From: Cyclobacterium lianum
GTDB taxonomy: Bacteria; Bacteroidota; Bacteroidia; Cytophagales; Cyclobacteriaceae
Assembly (NCBI RefSeq): GCF_900143075.1
Contig: NZ_FRCY01000002.1
Location: forward strand, 1-64,000
DNA: 64,000 nucleotides
Direction: 5' to 3'
Part shown: positions 34,307-42,090 of the stretch, one piece after another
How positions within the stretch are numbered: position 1 is the stretch's first letter
Layout of the letters: every line of letters starts with the position of its first letter
Made by a program: the position numbers and the translations under genes
The notes under the pieces: generated by a model
The model's database searches: none
Seen by the model: only the letters and a program-made list of their open reading frames with translations
What the model was told of the DNA's origin: nothing

Positions 34307-34521
34307 TGTTTTCACTCAATCAAATATGTAACCAAACCGAATCCCGACTGAAATCCGGAAATAATGTCCGTTTTTGAACAGTTTTCCATTGAGATGCAGA
34401 CTTTTTGGCAGATTGTGAGAGCGCTTAAATCAACCATAAAATAACCACACTCCGGCTGCATTCTTAACTGATTTATTTAACTTTAACCCGGGCCATTTCT
34501 TTTTCTGATCCAATATTGTAG

Positions 34522-36003
34522 ATGAGCAGAAATGCCCGGATTAAACCTAAATTGCTTTTGATGGAAAGATTGATATTACCTGCTTTACTAGCTGTCCTCT
34601 TATTGTCCTGCGGTGAAAAACCGGCAAAGAAACCCAATTTTGTTTTCATCCTGGTAGATGACCTCGGCTGGGCAGATATCCAAACAAACTATCCAGACAC
34701 TTTTTATGAAACGCCCAACCTGGATCGCCTGGCAGGGTCGGGCATGCGTTTTACACAGGCCTATGCTGCCCATCCCGTTTGTAGCCCTACCAGAGCTGCG
34801 CTAATGACGGGTAAGCATCCCAACCGGGTCAACATCACCGACTGGATCCCGGGATTTAGCCGTGACCGGGAGCAGTGGGAACTGGAGACTCCGGCCATTA
34901 GCCATCAGTTGGAACTTGAGGAAACTACACTTGCGGAGAAGCTCAGGGAAGGTGGCTACCAGACTTATTTTATAGGCAAGTGGCACCTGGGCGAGGAGGA
35001 ACGGTTCTGGCCCGAAAACCAGGGGTTTGACATCAATATTGGAGGCTGGAGTGTAGGTGCCCCACAGTTAAAAAAGGGAGAAGCCAACGGCTACTATGCT
35101 CCCTACGGCAATCCAAGACTTGAGGACGGCCCGGAGGGAGAATACCTTACCGATAGACTCACAGCTGAAAGCATCGCATTGATTCAGGAAAGCAAGGATA
35201 AGCCCTTCCTGTTATACCTTTCTTTCTACAGCGTACACACCCCCATTCAGCCAGCCCCACGCCACCATGAATATTTCATGGAGAAAAGGGAAAAGCTTCA
35301 GCCTGCCGCAACACAGGTAACCTACCGTCAGGAAGGCACAGGGCATACCAAGCTTATACAGGACAATGCTGCCTACGCTTCCATGATAGCCGCCATGGAT
35401 GACAATATCGGAAAGATCATGGAAGCGCTTGAAGAATCCGGCCTTGATGAGGATACCTGGATCATCCTGACCAGCGATAACGGGGGGCTTTCCACCCTTT
35501 TCACAGAGGGAGCACCCACGGCAAACGGACCCCTGAGGGCTGGCAAAGGCTGGTGTTATGAAGGAGGCATCCGTGTCCCATTAATTATCAAGGGTCCGGG
35601 AATTAAAAGTGCAGGGACGGTATCCCACACCCCCGTAGTCAGTATGGACATGTACCCAACCCTTCTCAGCCTGGCAGGAATACCGGAGGAAGCCCGGGAC
35701 GGAAAAAATTTACAGCCCTTGCTGGAAGGAAAAAACCAACTGGATCGGGAAAGCCTGATCTGGCACTACCCCCATTATCATGGCAGTGCATGGAAACCCG
35801 GATCTGCAATCCGGGAGGGCAAATGGAAACTGATCCACTTTTATGAAAACCAGGTCAGTGAACTCTATGACCTGGAAAACGATCCTGGCGAGAAAAAAGA
35901 CCTGGGAGCGGAATTTCCGGAGAAAGTTACCGAACTGCGGCAGAAGTTAATGATTCAGCTTAAAGCAACAGGAGGAAAGGTGCCCGTCCGAAAAGCGAAC
36001 TAG
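34522..36003 (+). CDS. Sulfatase (arylsulfatase A type), lipoprotein
   Basis: 493 residues. The signal ends in a lipobox, LLLSCGEK (Cys 30), so the enzyme is likely anchored in the outer or inner membrane facing out. ATG 34561 is an equally good start and would give a shorter n-region. Active-site features: FILVDDLGWAD (metal Asp pair), VCSPTRAALMTG with the formylglycine site Cys 87 in C-x-P-x-R, GKWHLG, and LTSDNGG later. The C-terminal end has AIREGKWKLIHFYEN and ELYDLENDPGE. Substrate cannot be told; the maturation enzyme is not in the window. The scrap at 7.9 kb comes from a different sulfatase subgroup. Confidence 0.93.
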   Translation: MSRNARIKPKLLLMERLILPALLAVLLLSCGEKPAKKPNFVFILVDDLGWADIQTNYPDTFYETPNLDRLAGSGMRFTQAYAAHPVCSPTRAALMTGKHPNRVNITDWIPGFSRDREQWELETPAISHQLELEETTLAEKLREGGYQTYFIGKWHLGEEERFWPENQGFDINIGGWSVGAPQLKKGEANGYYAPYGNPRLEDGPEGEYLTDRLTAESIALIQESKDKPFLLYLSFYSVHTPIQPAPRHHEYFMEKREKLQPAATQVTYRQEGTGHTKLIQDNAAYASMIAAMDDNIGKIMEALEESGLDEDTWIILTSDNGGLSTLFTEGAPTANGPLRAGKGWCYEGGIRVPLIIKGPGIKSAGTVSHTPVVSMDMYPTLLSLAGIPEEARDGKNLQPLLEGKNQLDRESLIWHYPHYHGSAWKPGSAIREGKWKLIHFYENQVSELYDLENDPGEKKDLGAEFPEKVTELRQKLMIQLKATGGKVPVRKAN

Positions 36004-36088
36004 CCGGCCAGGGAAAAGATAAAACGAGGGGATTTGAACCATTTGAAGGGAAGTAATTGTTTTTACTGGCCCGCAAAAAAGGAAAGTC

Positions 36089-37138
36089 ATGCAGCAAGAC
36101 ACTAAACAGGATATCAGGAAACTGGATTTGGAGGCACTGGAGCGCTATTTTTTATCAATTGGTGAAAAGAAATTCAGGGCTCACCAAGTGTATGAATGGC
36201 TTTGGAATAAATCGCTCAAAAATTTTGACGAGATGAGCAATATCTCAAAGTCTACCCGTGAGCACCTTAAGGAGCATTTTACGATCAACCATATCCAGGT
36301 AGACCATTTTCAGCGAAGTACTGATGGTACCATTAAGAACGCAGTCAAATTATTTGACAGCAACATTGTAGAATCTGTACTGATCCCAACCTCCAGGCGG
36401 ATTACAGCCTGTGTATCTTCGCAGGTGGGGTGCAGCCTGGATTGTAACTTTTGTGCCACTGCCAGGTTAAAAAGAATGCGAAACCTAAACCCGGATGAAA
36501 TTTATGACCAGGTAGTGGCGATACAACAAGAGGCCAGGGTCTATTATGACCGGCCATTGACCAATATCGTATTTATGGGGATGGGAGAGCCCTTGCTCAA
36601 TTACCAGAATGTCCGGGCCGCCATAGAAAAAATTTGTTCTCCGGAGGGTCTGGGCATCTCTCCCAGACGGATCACCCTGTCCACGGTTGGCATAGCCAAA
36701 ATGATCCGCAAAATGGCAGATGAAGAGGTGAAATTCAATTTGGCCGTATCGCTGCACGCTGCGATTAATGAAACCAGAAGCCGGCTTATGCCCATTAATG
36801 AAACCAATACCGTGGAAGATCTGGCAGAGGCACTGAAGTACTGGTATGCGAAAACGAAAAGAAAGGTCACCTATGAATACGTGATCTGGGATGGAATAAA
36901 CGATGACGAAGCCCATGCCAGGGCCCTTGCGAAATTCTGTAAACTCATTCCTTCAAAGGTGAACATTATTCAGTACAATCCCATAGACGAAGGGGAATTC
37001 AGGCAAGCGGCAGCGGATAAGGTCGCTCTATACATGCGGATCCTGACAGAGGCTGGTATCGTCGCCAAGGTTCGAAAATCCCGCGGTCAGGATATTGATG
37101 CTGCTTGCGGACAGTTGGCAAATAAAAACGAGTTGTAA
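36089..37138 (+). CDS. rlmN: 23S rRNA (adenine-2503-C2)-methyltransferase, radical SAM
   Basis: 349 residues. The radical SAM cluster motif C-x3-C-x2-C is CSLDCNFCATARL (about 117-129), preceded by SRRITACVSSQVGC and followed by NIVFMGMGEPLLNY (SAM binding), SPRRITLSTVGI and LAVSLHAA. The C-terminal DIDAACGQL carries the second catalytic Cys. N-terminal KKFRAHQVYEWLW binds RNA. The enzyme methylates A2503 of 23S rRNA and A37 of some tRNAs. Single gene. Confidence 0.97.
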   Translation: MQQDTKQDIRKLDLEALERYFLSIGEKKFRAHQVYEWLWNKSLKNFDEMSNISKSTREHLKEHFTINHIQVDHFQRSTDGTIKNAVKLFDSNIVESVLIPTSRRITACVSSQVGCSLDCNFCATARLKRMRNLNPDEIYDQVVAIQQEARVYYDRPLTNIVFMGMGEPLLNYQNVRAAIEKICSPEGLGISPRRITLSTVGIAKMIRKMADEEVKFNLAVSLHAAINETRSRLMPINETNTVEDLAEALKYWYAKTKRKVTYEYVIWDGINDDEAHARALAKFCKLIPSKVNIIQYNPIDEGEFRQAAADKVALYMRILTEAGIVAKVRKSRGQDIDAACGQLANKNEL

Positions 37139-37178
37139 TAAAACGCTTGGTTTTTTTCGGATATGAACGTCTTTTTTT

Positions 37179-37186
37179 TAAATTTG
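37179..37186 (+). promoter_or_regulatory. TAnnTTTG box upstream of the TetR-like gene
   Basis: TAAATTTG, exact -7 box, 22 bases before ATG 37209; preceded by a T-rich tract. Confidence 0.5.
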
Positions 37187-37208
37187 AATTACACTTTCAA
37201 AGATTAAA

Positions 37209-37835
37209 ATGGATTTGCAAACCCTGATCGAAAAATCTCTAACCGTTTTTAATGAGTACGGCTATCACCGCACTGATATGGAGCTGCTGATGGATCAGCT
37301 TCAGATCAGACCATCCGATGTAAAAAGCGAGTTTACAGATTTTGAAGACCTGATCATAAAAATATTCTACAGCCTCTGTGCTGAATCTGACGCTGCTACT
37401 GCAGAAATTGACAAAAGCAGCACCTCTCTGGAGTTGCTGTATTCCAGCACCCTTGCCTCTTATAAGATCCAATTCAAGTACCGCTTTTTTTTCATGGATC
37501 TTGGTGCGATTATCAATCAGCATGAGGCGGTAAAAGACCGGTATTTTGAGTTGATTTCCTTACGAAAGACCCAATTGATCCATTTGTTTAACCTGCTTTT
37601 TCAGGAAGGGGTGTTTGAGAATGAAAAATTCCCAGGAAGCTTCGAAAACCTGGCCAACCAAATGACCATGCTTTCCGATTACTGGCCCACCCATAACCAG
37701 ATCATCTTCGGAAAAGAAATTTTTCACTATCAGTATTACAGCAAGCTGGTATTCTCGATGGTGCTTCCGTTTCTTACGGAGGCTGGGTTAAATGAATACA
37801 AGAGGATTTTGGGCTACGACAAGCCGGATCGCTGA
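37209..37835 (+). CDS. TetR/AcrR-like transcriptional regulator, divergent
   Basis: 208 residues. The first 50 residues fit a TetR-type helix-turn-helix by position (LIEKSLTVFNEYGYHRTDME, then LQIRPSDVKSEFTDFEDLI) but lack the usual TTxxIA and GTLYxYFxSK signatures. The remainder is all-helical (LYSSTLASYKIQFKYRFFF, RDRYFELISLRK-like KDRYFELISLRKTQLI), like TetR effector domains known from Bacteroidota. It probably acts as a dimeric repressor with an unknown ligand and target. It is convergent with the rhomboid gene at 37842. Confidence 0.7.
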   Translation: MDLQTLIEKSLTVFNEYGYHRTDMELLMDQLQIRPSDVKSEFTDFEDLIIKIFYSLCAESDAATAEIDKSSTSLELLYSSTLASYKIQFKYRFFFMDLGAIINQHEAVKDRYFELISLRKTQLIHLFNLLFQEGVFENEKFPGSFENLANQMTMLSDYWPTHNQIIFGKEIFHYQYYSKLVFSMVLPFLTEAGLNEYKRILGYDKPDR

Positions 37836-37841
37836 TTCAGA

Positions 37842-38768
37842 TCAAACATCTTTGTTGCTAAAATCAAAAAGTTTTCGTTTTTCTTCCTTGCTCAGGTTGT
37901 CATAACCCTTTTCAGCTATTTTATCCAGGATACGGTCGATTTCTTCCTGGGTGCTGCTACTGCCCGATGTGGCCCCGGTACTCCTGCTTCTGCCGGAAGC
38001 ACTTCTCCCGGATTCTGATCCCCGTCTGTAGGTAACCTTAACCTTCGGCTTGGCACTGAATAGTTTTTCAAAAAACTGGCCTACCGCCTGCACGGGTTTT
38101 CCCAGGTCTACACCCTTATTTAACTGCAGGATGTAGATGTAACCCAGGGCAGCTCCACCAAGATGTGCCAGTTCGCCCCCGGCATTCGCTCCTGCCGAAT
38201 TGGCAAAAGCCACCAGTACATAAAAAATAGCTATGTATTTGATCTTGACAGGACCGATCAACAGGAGATGAAAATGGGTGTCTGGCCGGAGTGTAGCTGC
38301 AGCCACGACAATGGCATACACACCTGCGCTGGCGCCCAGCATCAATGCTCCATCTACCCTGTCGCTGAAATAGGGAGCGATGTTGTATAGTACCATATAC
38401 AACAGACCTCCGGCAATACCCCCGAGAAAGTAAAGGTTTACCAGCTTCCGGTTGCCCAGGTATTCCTGCACCAGCAGACCAAACCAATACAAAAAAAGCA
38501 GATTGAAAATAATGTGCAGGAAGCCTTCGTGCAAAAACATATAACTGATGAGCGTCCAGGGTTGCATCAAAAACCTTGGCACCGAGGCTGGCATCATCAG
38601 ATAGGACAAGATAGACCGGTATACCTCCTCTGCACCACCTATGGTCAGAAAAACCCTCGCTACCATCAAGACCAGAAAGGCCAGCAGATTGATTGCAATA
38701 ATCTTATACAGACCATTGTCCTTATGGTCAAAGGCATGCCTGATATGATACCAAAATCCTCCGTACAT
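37842..38768 (-). CDS. Rhomboid family intramembrane serine protease (second of a pair)
   Basis: 308 residues with six hydrophobic helices. The catalytic pair is Ser in MLGASAGVYAIV and His in AHLGGAALGYIY. LHEGFLHIIFNLLFLYWFG gives the H-x-x-x-N of rhomboid helix 2. The last 80 residues are a Ser/Arg/Gly-rich cytoplasmic linker (SGRSASGRSRSTGATSG) followed by a charged helix EEIDRILDKIAEKGYDNL, common in Bacteroidota rhomboids. It cleaves membrane proteins within the bilayer; substrates unknown. Lies 6 bases after the first rhomboid gene. Confidence 0.92.
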   Translation of the reverse strand: MYGGFWYHIRHAFDHKDNGLYKIIAINLLAFLVLMVARVFLTIGGAEEVYRSILSYLMMPASVPRFLMQPWTLISYMFLHEGFLHIIFNLLFLYWFGLLVQEYLGNRKLVNLYFLGGIAGGLLYMVLYNIAPYFSDRVDGALMLGASAGVYAIVVAAATLRPDTHFHLLLIGPVKIKYIAIFYVLVAFANSAGANAGGELAHLGGAALGYIYILQLNKGVDLGKPVQAVGQFFEKLFSAKPKVKVTYRRGSESGRSASGRSRSTGATSGSSSTQEEIDRILDKIAEKGYDNLSKEEKRKLFDFSNKDV

Positions 38769-38774
38769 CTTTAC

Positions 38775-39566
38775 CTAATAAAAATTTCTTCTGTCTTTTT
38801 TCCAATATACGACCAACACGGCACCTATCATCAGTCCTGACAGGTGCGCAAAATGAGCTACATTATCTGTGGGATTAGATACAAATATATTATAAACTGT
38901 GTATAGTCCATAAAACAATACCAGGTATTTTGCCTTTACCGGCATCGGCGGAAAGAGTAAAAACAACTGGGTATTCGGAAACAGCATACCGAAAGCGATA
39001 AGAATACCGAACAGTGCTCCTGAAGCACCCACCATCGGGATATTTGCCTGACCCTCTCTGATTTCGAGCATGGCTCTTTTGGCTTGTTCCTGGATCTCAG
39101 CATCATCCGGGTTTCTGCTGTAATTGTCCACAAAATCATAAATGGACGGGTTAAACATGTGCCTGTTTTGCGAAACAAAACGGTTGAAAGTCTCCGGGTC
39201 AGGATTGGCGGTAAAAGCCTCTATGCTGTTGTTTAGCTTACCCATCTTGTAGGCATTGTAGCCCGAATACATGACCCCTGAACCTATCCCGCACACCATC
39301 CACAGGATCAGAATTTTCTTTGGCCCCAGAAACTGCTCCAGCAAGGGGCCAAAGATAAACAGCCCAAACATATTGCTGAAGAGATGCCAGAAATCTGCAT
39401 GCATAAACATGTAGGTCACAAACTGGAAAGGCATGAAAAATCGGCTCTCTATATAATAAAGCGCAAATAAATTTTTGAGCTGCGGCAGAAAAAAGGAGGC
39501 GATTACGTGCATCCCCACAGTGATCAACAACAGGTTTTTCACGATGGGGGTAAGGGCTCTGAACAT
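38775..39566 (-). CDS. Rhomboid family intramembrane serine protease (first of a pair)
   Basis: 263 residues. MHADFWHLFSNMFGLFIFG supplies the helix-2 motif, Ser lies in VGASGALFGILIAFG and His in VAHFAHLSGLMIGA. A soluble insert of about 70 residues (from about 105, with DPETFNRFVSQNRHMF) lies between helices before the catalytic Ser. The gene starts 16 bases after mutL, same strand. The two rhomboids differ clearly in length and sequence, so the duplication is old. Confidence 0.92.
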   Translation of the reverse strand: MFRALTPIVKNLLLITVGMHVIASFFLPQLKNLFALYYIESRFFMPFQFVTYMFMHADFWHLFSNMFGLFIFGPLLEQFLGPKKILILWMVCGIGSGVMYSGYNAYKMGKLNNSIEAFTANPDPETFNRFVSQNRHMFNPSIYDFVDNYSRNPDDAEIQEQAKRAMLEIREGQANIPMVGASGALFGILIAFGMLFPNTQLFLLFPPMPVKAKYLVLFYGLYTVYNIFVSNPTDNVAHFAHLSGLMIGAVLVVYWKKDRRNFY

Positions 39567-39582
39567 ATATTTTCGTTTGGTT

Positions 39583-41424
39583 TCAGGTATAGAAAAATCT
39601 TTCGATTTTATCTAAGTCTAATTTGATAAATGTTTTGTACCCTTCCGGGCTGTAATTGGGGTTCTGGCAGGCAAACAACTGGCCTGCCAGGTTTTCCATT
39701 TCCTGGCTTTTCAGCGGATCTCCTTTCTTTATAGCGGTTTTCTTTGCCAAAGACCTTGCCAGATTTTCTCTTCTACCAAGAGACAATTCATCCTTAAAAT
39801 GTTTGAACTGTTCCAGCATCTCTTCAAACAGAAGTTTTTCGCTGGCAATATGGATGTCTGTCGGTACGCCATTGATCAAAATGGTATTCTGACCAAATAC
39901 TGTCAATTGGAAACCTAAATTATTGAGTTCGTCTTTCAGATCCATCACCAGGGCAAAGTCCGCCGGGCTCAGGCTAATGTTCTGTGGAAAAAGGCACTGC
40001 TGCGAAGCCCCGGCAGATTGCTCCAACTGCCGGATGTATCGTTCATATAAAATCCGTTGATGCGTAGCCTGCTGGTCAAAAACGAGCAATCCCGAAGAAG
40101 TCTGGGTCACAAAATAGGCCTGACCGATCTGAAACGTCTTGCCCGCTCCGGTTATGGGCTCCTCGGGATTCAATTCCCCCGCGTTTACCTTACTGGGAAA
40201 GGTTTTTACATCACCTCTAGGCTGACGTTCTTTCTCAGGGTCAAAATGCAGGGTCCTTTCTTCGTGGTCCTGCTGGAACATTTGTTCCCAGCCCCGGGCA
40301 TCTTTGTGCAGGGCGCTTGGACCCCGGTAAGCACGGTAATTGTTTTCTGTACTTACTTCCTGCCCCTTTCCGGTATCCTTCCCCCAGTTGTCGGTAAAAT
40401 TTACATCCAGGCTAAAATCAATCGTAGGTACCACATGGTGTGCTCCCAGAGCCTGTTTTACAGCAGACCTCAGCACGCCGTATATGGTCCTTTCGTCATC
40501 AAATTTAATCTCAGTTTTGGTGGGGTGTACGTTGATATCGATGTGTTTGGGGTCGATATCCAGAAAGAGCACGTAAAATGGATGCTGGTCAGTTCCGATT
40601 AACCCCTCAAAGGCATTTAACAGGGCATGGTGCAGGTAGTTGCTCCTGATATAGCGCTTGTTGACGAAAAAAAACTGTTCTCCCCTCGTTTTTTTTGCCT
40701 GCTCAGGGCTGCCTACATAACCCTTGATATCGATATGGGGAGAGGATTCCTGACATACAATTAATTGATTTCGGTATTGCTTTCCGAAAATTCCAACGAT
40801 CCTTTTACTCAGCTTGCCTGCAGAAAGCTTAAATAGCTCCATGTCGTTTTGGTGAAAGGTAAAAGCCACCTCGGGATAGGCCAGGGCCACGCGCTGAAAC
40901 TCCTCCACCAGGTGTTTGGTCTCTACGGCATTTGACTTGAGAAAATTTCTTCTGGCAGGGACATTGAAAAACAGATTTTTTACCGCAATGGAAGTGCCCT
41001 CCTGGAAGACAACCGGTTCTTGTTTTTTTACCTGCGAGCCTTCGATCTGAATGAGGCAGCCCAATTCATCTCCTGCACGTTTGGTCTTCAGCTCTACCTG
41101 GGCCACAGCCGCAATGGAGGCCATGGCTTCACCTCTGAACCCATGGGTACGGATATTGAAAAGGTCTTCAGTCTTTTTGATTTTGGAGGTGGCATGTCGC
41201 TCGAAACACATTCTGGCATCTGTGATAGACATCCCCATGCCATCATCTATGACTTGTATCAACGTTTTTCCGCCGTCCCGAACCGCTACCTGTATGTTTT
41301 TGGCACCTGCATCGATGGCATTTTCCAACATCTCCTTCAGTGCAGAGGATGGCCGCTGAACGACTTCCCCGGCGGCAATCTGATTGGCAAGCGCATCAGG
41401 CAACAACTGAATCAGGTCATTCAT
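39583..41424 (-). CDS. mutL: DNA mismatch repair protein MutL
   Basis: 613 residues. The GHKL ATPase motifs are ALKEMLENAIDAGA, VIDDGMGM and THGFRGEAMASIA; the S5-like domain has GEQFFFVNKRYIR and DINVHPTKTEIKF. After a charged linker comes the dimerisation domain. There DQQATHQRILYE stands where nuclease-active MutL proteins have DQHAxxExxxxE, so His and the first Glu are both Gln here. The C-terminal CxH-like part reads LAGQLFACQNPNYSPEGYKT. Function: couples MutS mismatch recognition to strand removal. Its start overlaps the gene before it by 8 bases. Confidence 0.97.
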   Translation of the reverse strand: MNDLIQLLPDALANQIAAGEVVQRPSSALKEMLENAIDAGAKNIQVAVRDGGKTLIQVIDDGMGMSITDARMCFERHATSKIKKTEDLFNIRTHGFRGEAMASIAAVAQVELKTKRAGDELGCLIQIEGSQVKKQEPVVFQEGTSIAVKNLFFNVPARRNFLKSNAVETKHLVEEFQRVALAYPEVAFTFHQNDMELFKLSAGKLSKRIVGIFGKQYRNQLIVCQESSPHIDIKGYVGSPEQAKKTRGEQFFFVNKRYIRSNYLHHALLNAFEGLIGTDQHPFYVLFLDIDPKHIDINVHPTKTEIKFDDERTIYGVLRSAVKQALGAHHVVPTIDFSLDVNFTDNWGKDTGKGQEVSTENNYRAYRGPSALHKDARGWEQMFQQDHEERTLHFDPEKERQPRGDVKTFPSKVNAGELNPEEPITGAGKTFQIGQAYFVTQTSSGLLVFDQQATHQRILYERYIRQLEQSAGASQQCLFPQNISLSPADFALVMDLKDELNNLGFQLTVFGQNTILINGVPTDIHIASEKLLFEEMLEQFKHFKDELSLGRRENLARSLAKKTAIKKGDPLKSQEMENLAGQLFACQNPNYSPEGYKTFIKLDLDKIERFFYT

Positions 41425-41833
41425 TCTTTTTGCTGGGTTTTAATTTGAATAACCCGATCAACAATGCTATCGCTACGCCCAGATATAGCAGGTAATAAAG
41501 GATATCAGGCCCCAGGTAAAGGTAGCCGGCAAACCCGCCCACCAACAGTACGAAGATAATGGTCCGCATCAAACCTGCGCTTTGCAACAAGCCGGAGGGC
41601 TGCTTCTTGATGGGGCTACCCTGGGTAAATGCCCCCCTGATGGCGGAGCCATGCCGGTAACTTAGCTGCCTGTCTAATTCTTTCTCTTCCGGTGTAAGCA
41701 GCCCCCTGGCTTCCAGATCCCTTCTTATATCCTCAGTTCTATTTTGGATTTCTTCCTTTACAGGATCGTAGTGTCTGGGATTGATCTGGAATCTTCTCGG
41801 TTGATTTACCCTGAATATAGATGGAAATTTCAT
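41417..41833 (-). CDS. Two-helix membrane protein upstream of mutL
   Basis: 138 residues. The N-terminal 85 residues are basic and soluble (NQPRRFQINPRHYDPVKEEI, RREDLEARG-like RDLEARGLLTPEEKEL); the C-terminus has two membrane helices (LMRTIIFVLLVGGFAGYLYL and ILYYLLYLGVAIALLIGLF). No family name is known to me, but the same kind of protein is often seen beside mutL in Cytophagales. Stop overlaps the mutL start, so the two are translated together. Confidence 0.7.
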   Translation of the reverse strand: MKFPSIFRVNQPRRFQINPRHYDPVKEEIQNRTEDIRRDLEARGLLTPEEKELDRQLSYRHGSAIRGAFTQGSPIKKQPSGLLQSAGLMRTIIFVLLVGGFAGYLYLGPDILYYLLYLGVAIALLIGLFKLKPSKKNE

Positions 41834-42014
41834 GCTGAAAATTATCTGCTTCTTTCCTGGTATCGGTAGATTTTCCTGGTATTTTCTACCCGGGATTGCC
41901 CCTGGATTAGATAAAACAAGCGGTTACCGAAACCGAATTTATTTAACTATTGTTTTTCGAATAAATTTATACCTGTTCATCACTTTTATCATAGGTAGAA
42001 ATCTGGAATTTATG

Positions 42015-42022
42015 TATGTTTG
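42015..42022 (+). promoter_or_regulatory. TAnnTTTG box upstream of the GH3 fusion gene
   Basis: TATGTTTG, exact -7 box, 69 bases before ATG 42091. The surrounding 41834-42090 gap is AT-rich and has no supported gene. Confidence 0.5.
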
Positions 42023-42090
42023 GATAATTCCGGGAATTGTGTTACACAAAGTTATCCCTAAATTATTACCAATAAAATTTTAACACGCCC

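Noticed and set aside
34271-34521. A CIRCE-type heat-shock operator before clpB
   Set aside because: No TTAGCACTC-N9-GAGTGCTAA-like inverted repeat is present; only the -7 box was found.
37209-37400. Calling the regulator at 37.2 kb a standard TetR with known target
   Set aside because: The helix-turn-helix signature is too divergent and no palindromic operator or divergent target gene was seen nearby.
41832-42083. An 83-residue plus-strand frame before the GH3 fusion gene
   Set aside because: Lies over the promoter region, AT-driven hydrophobic translation, no conserved feature.
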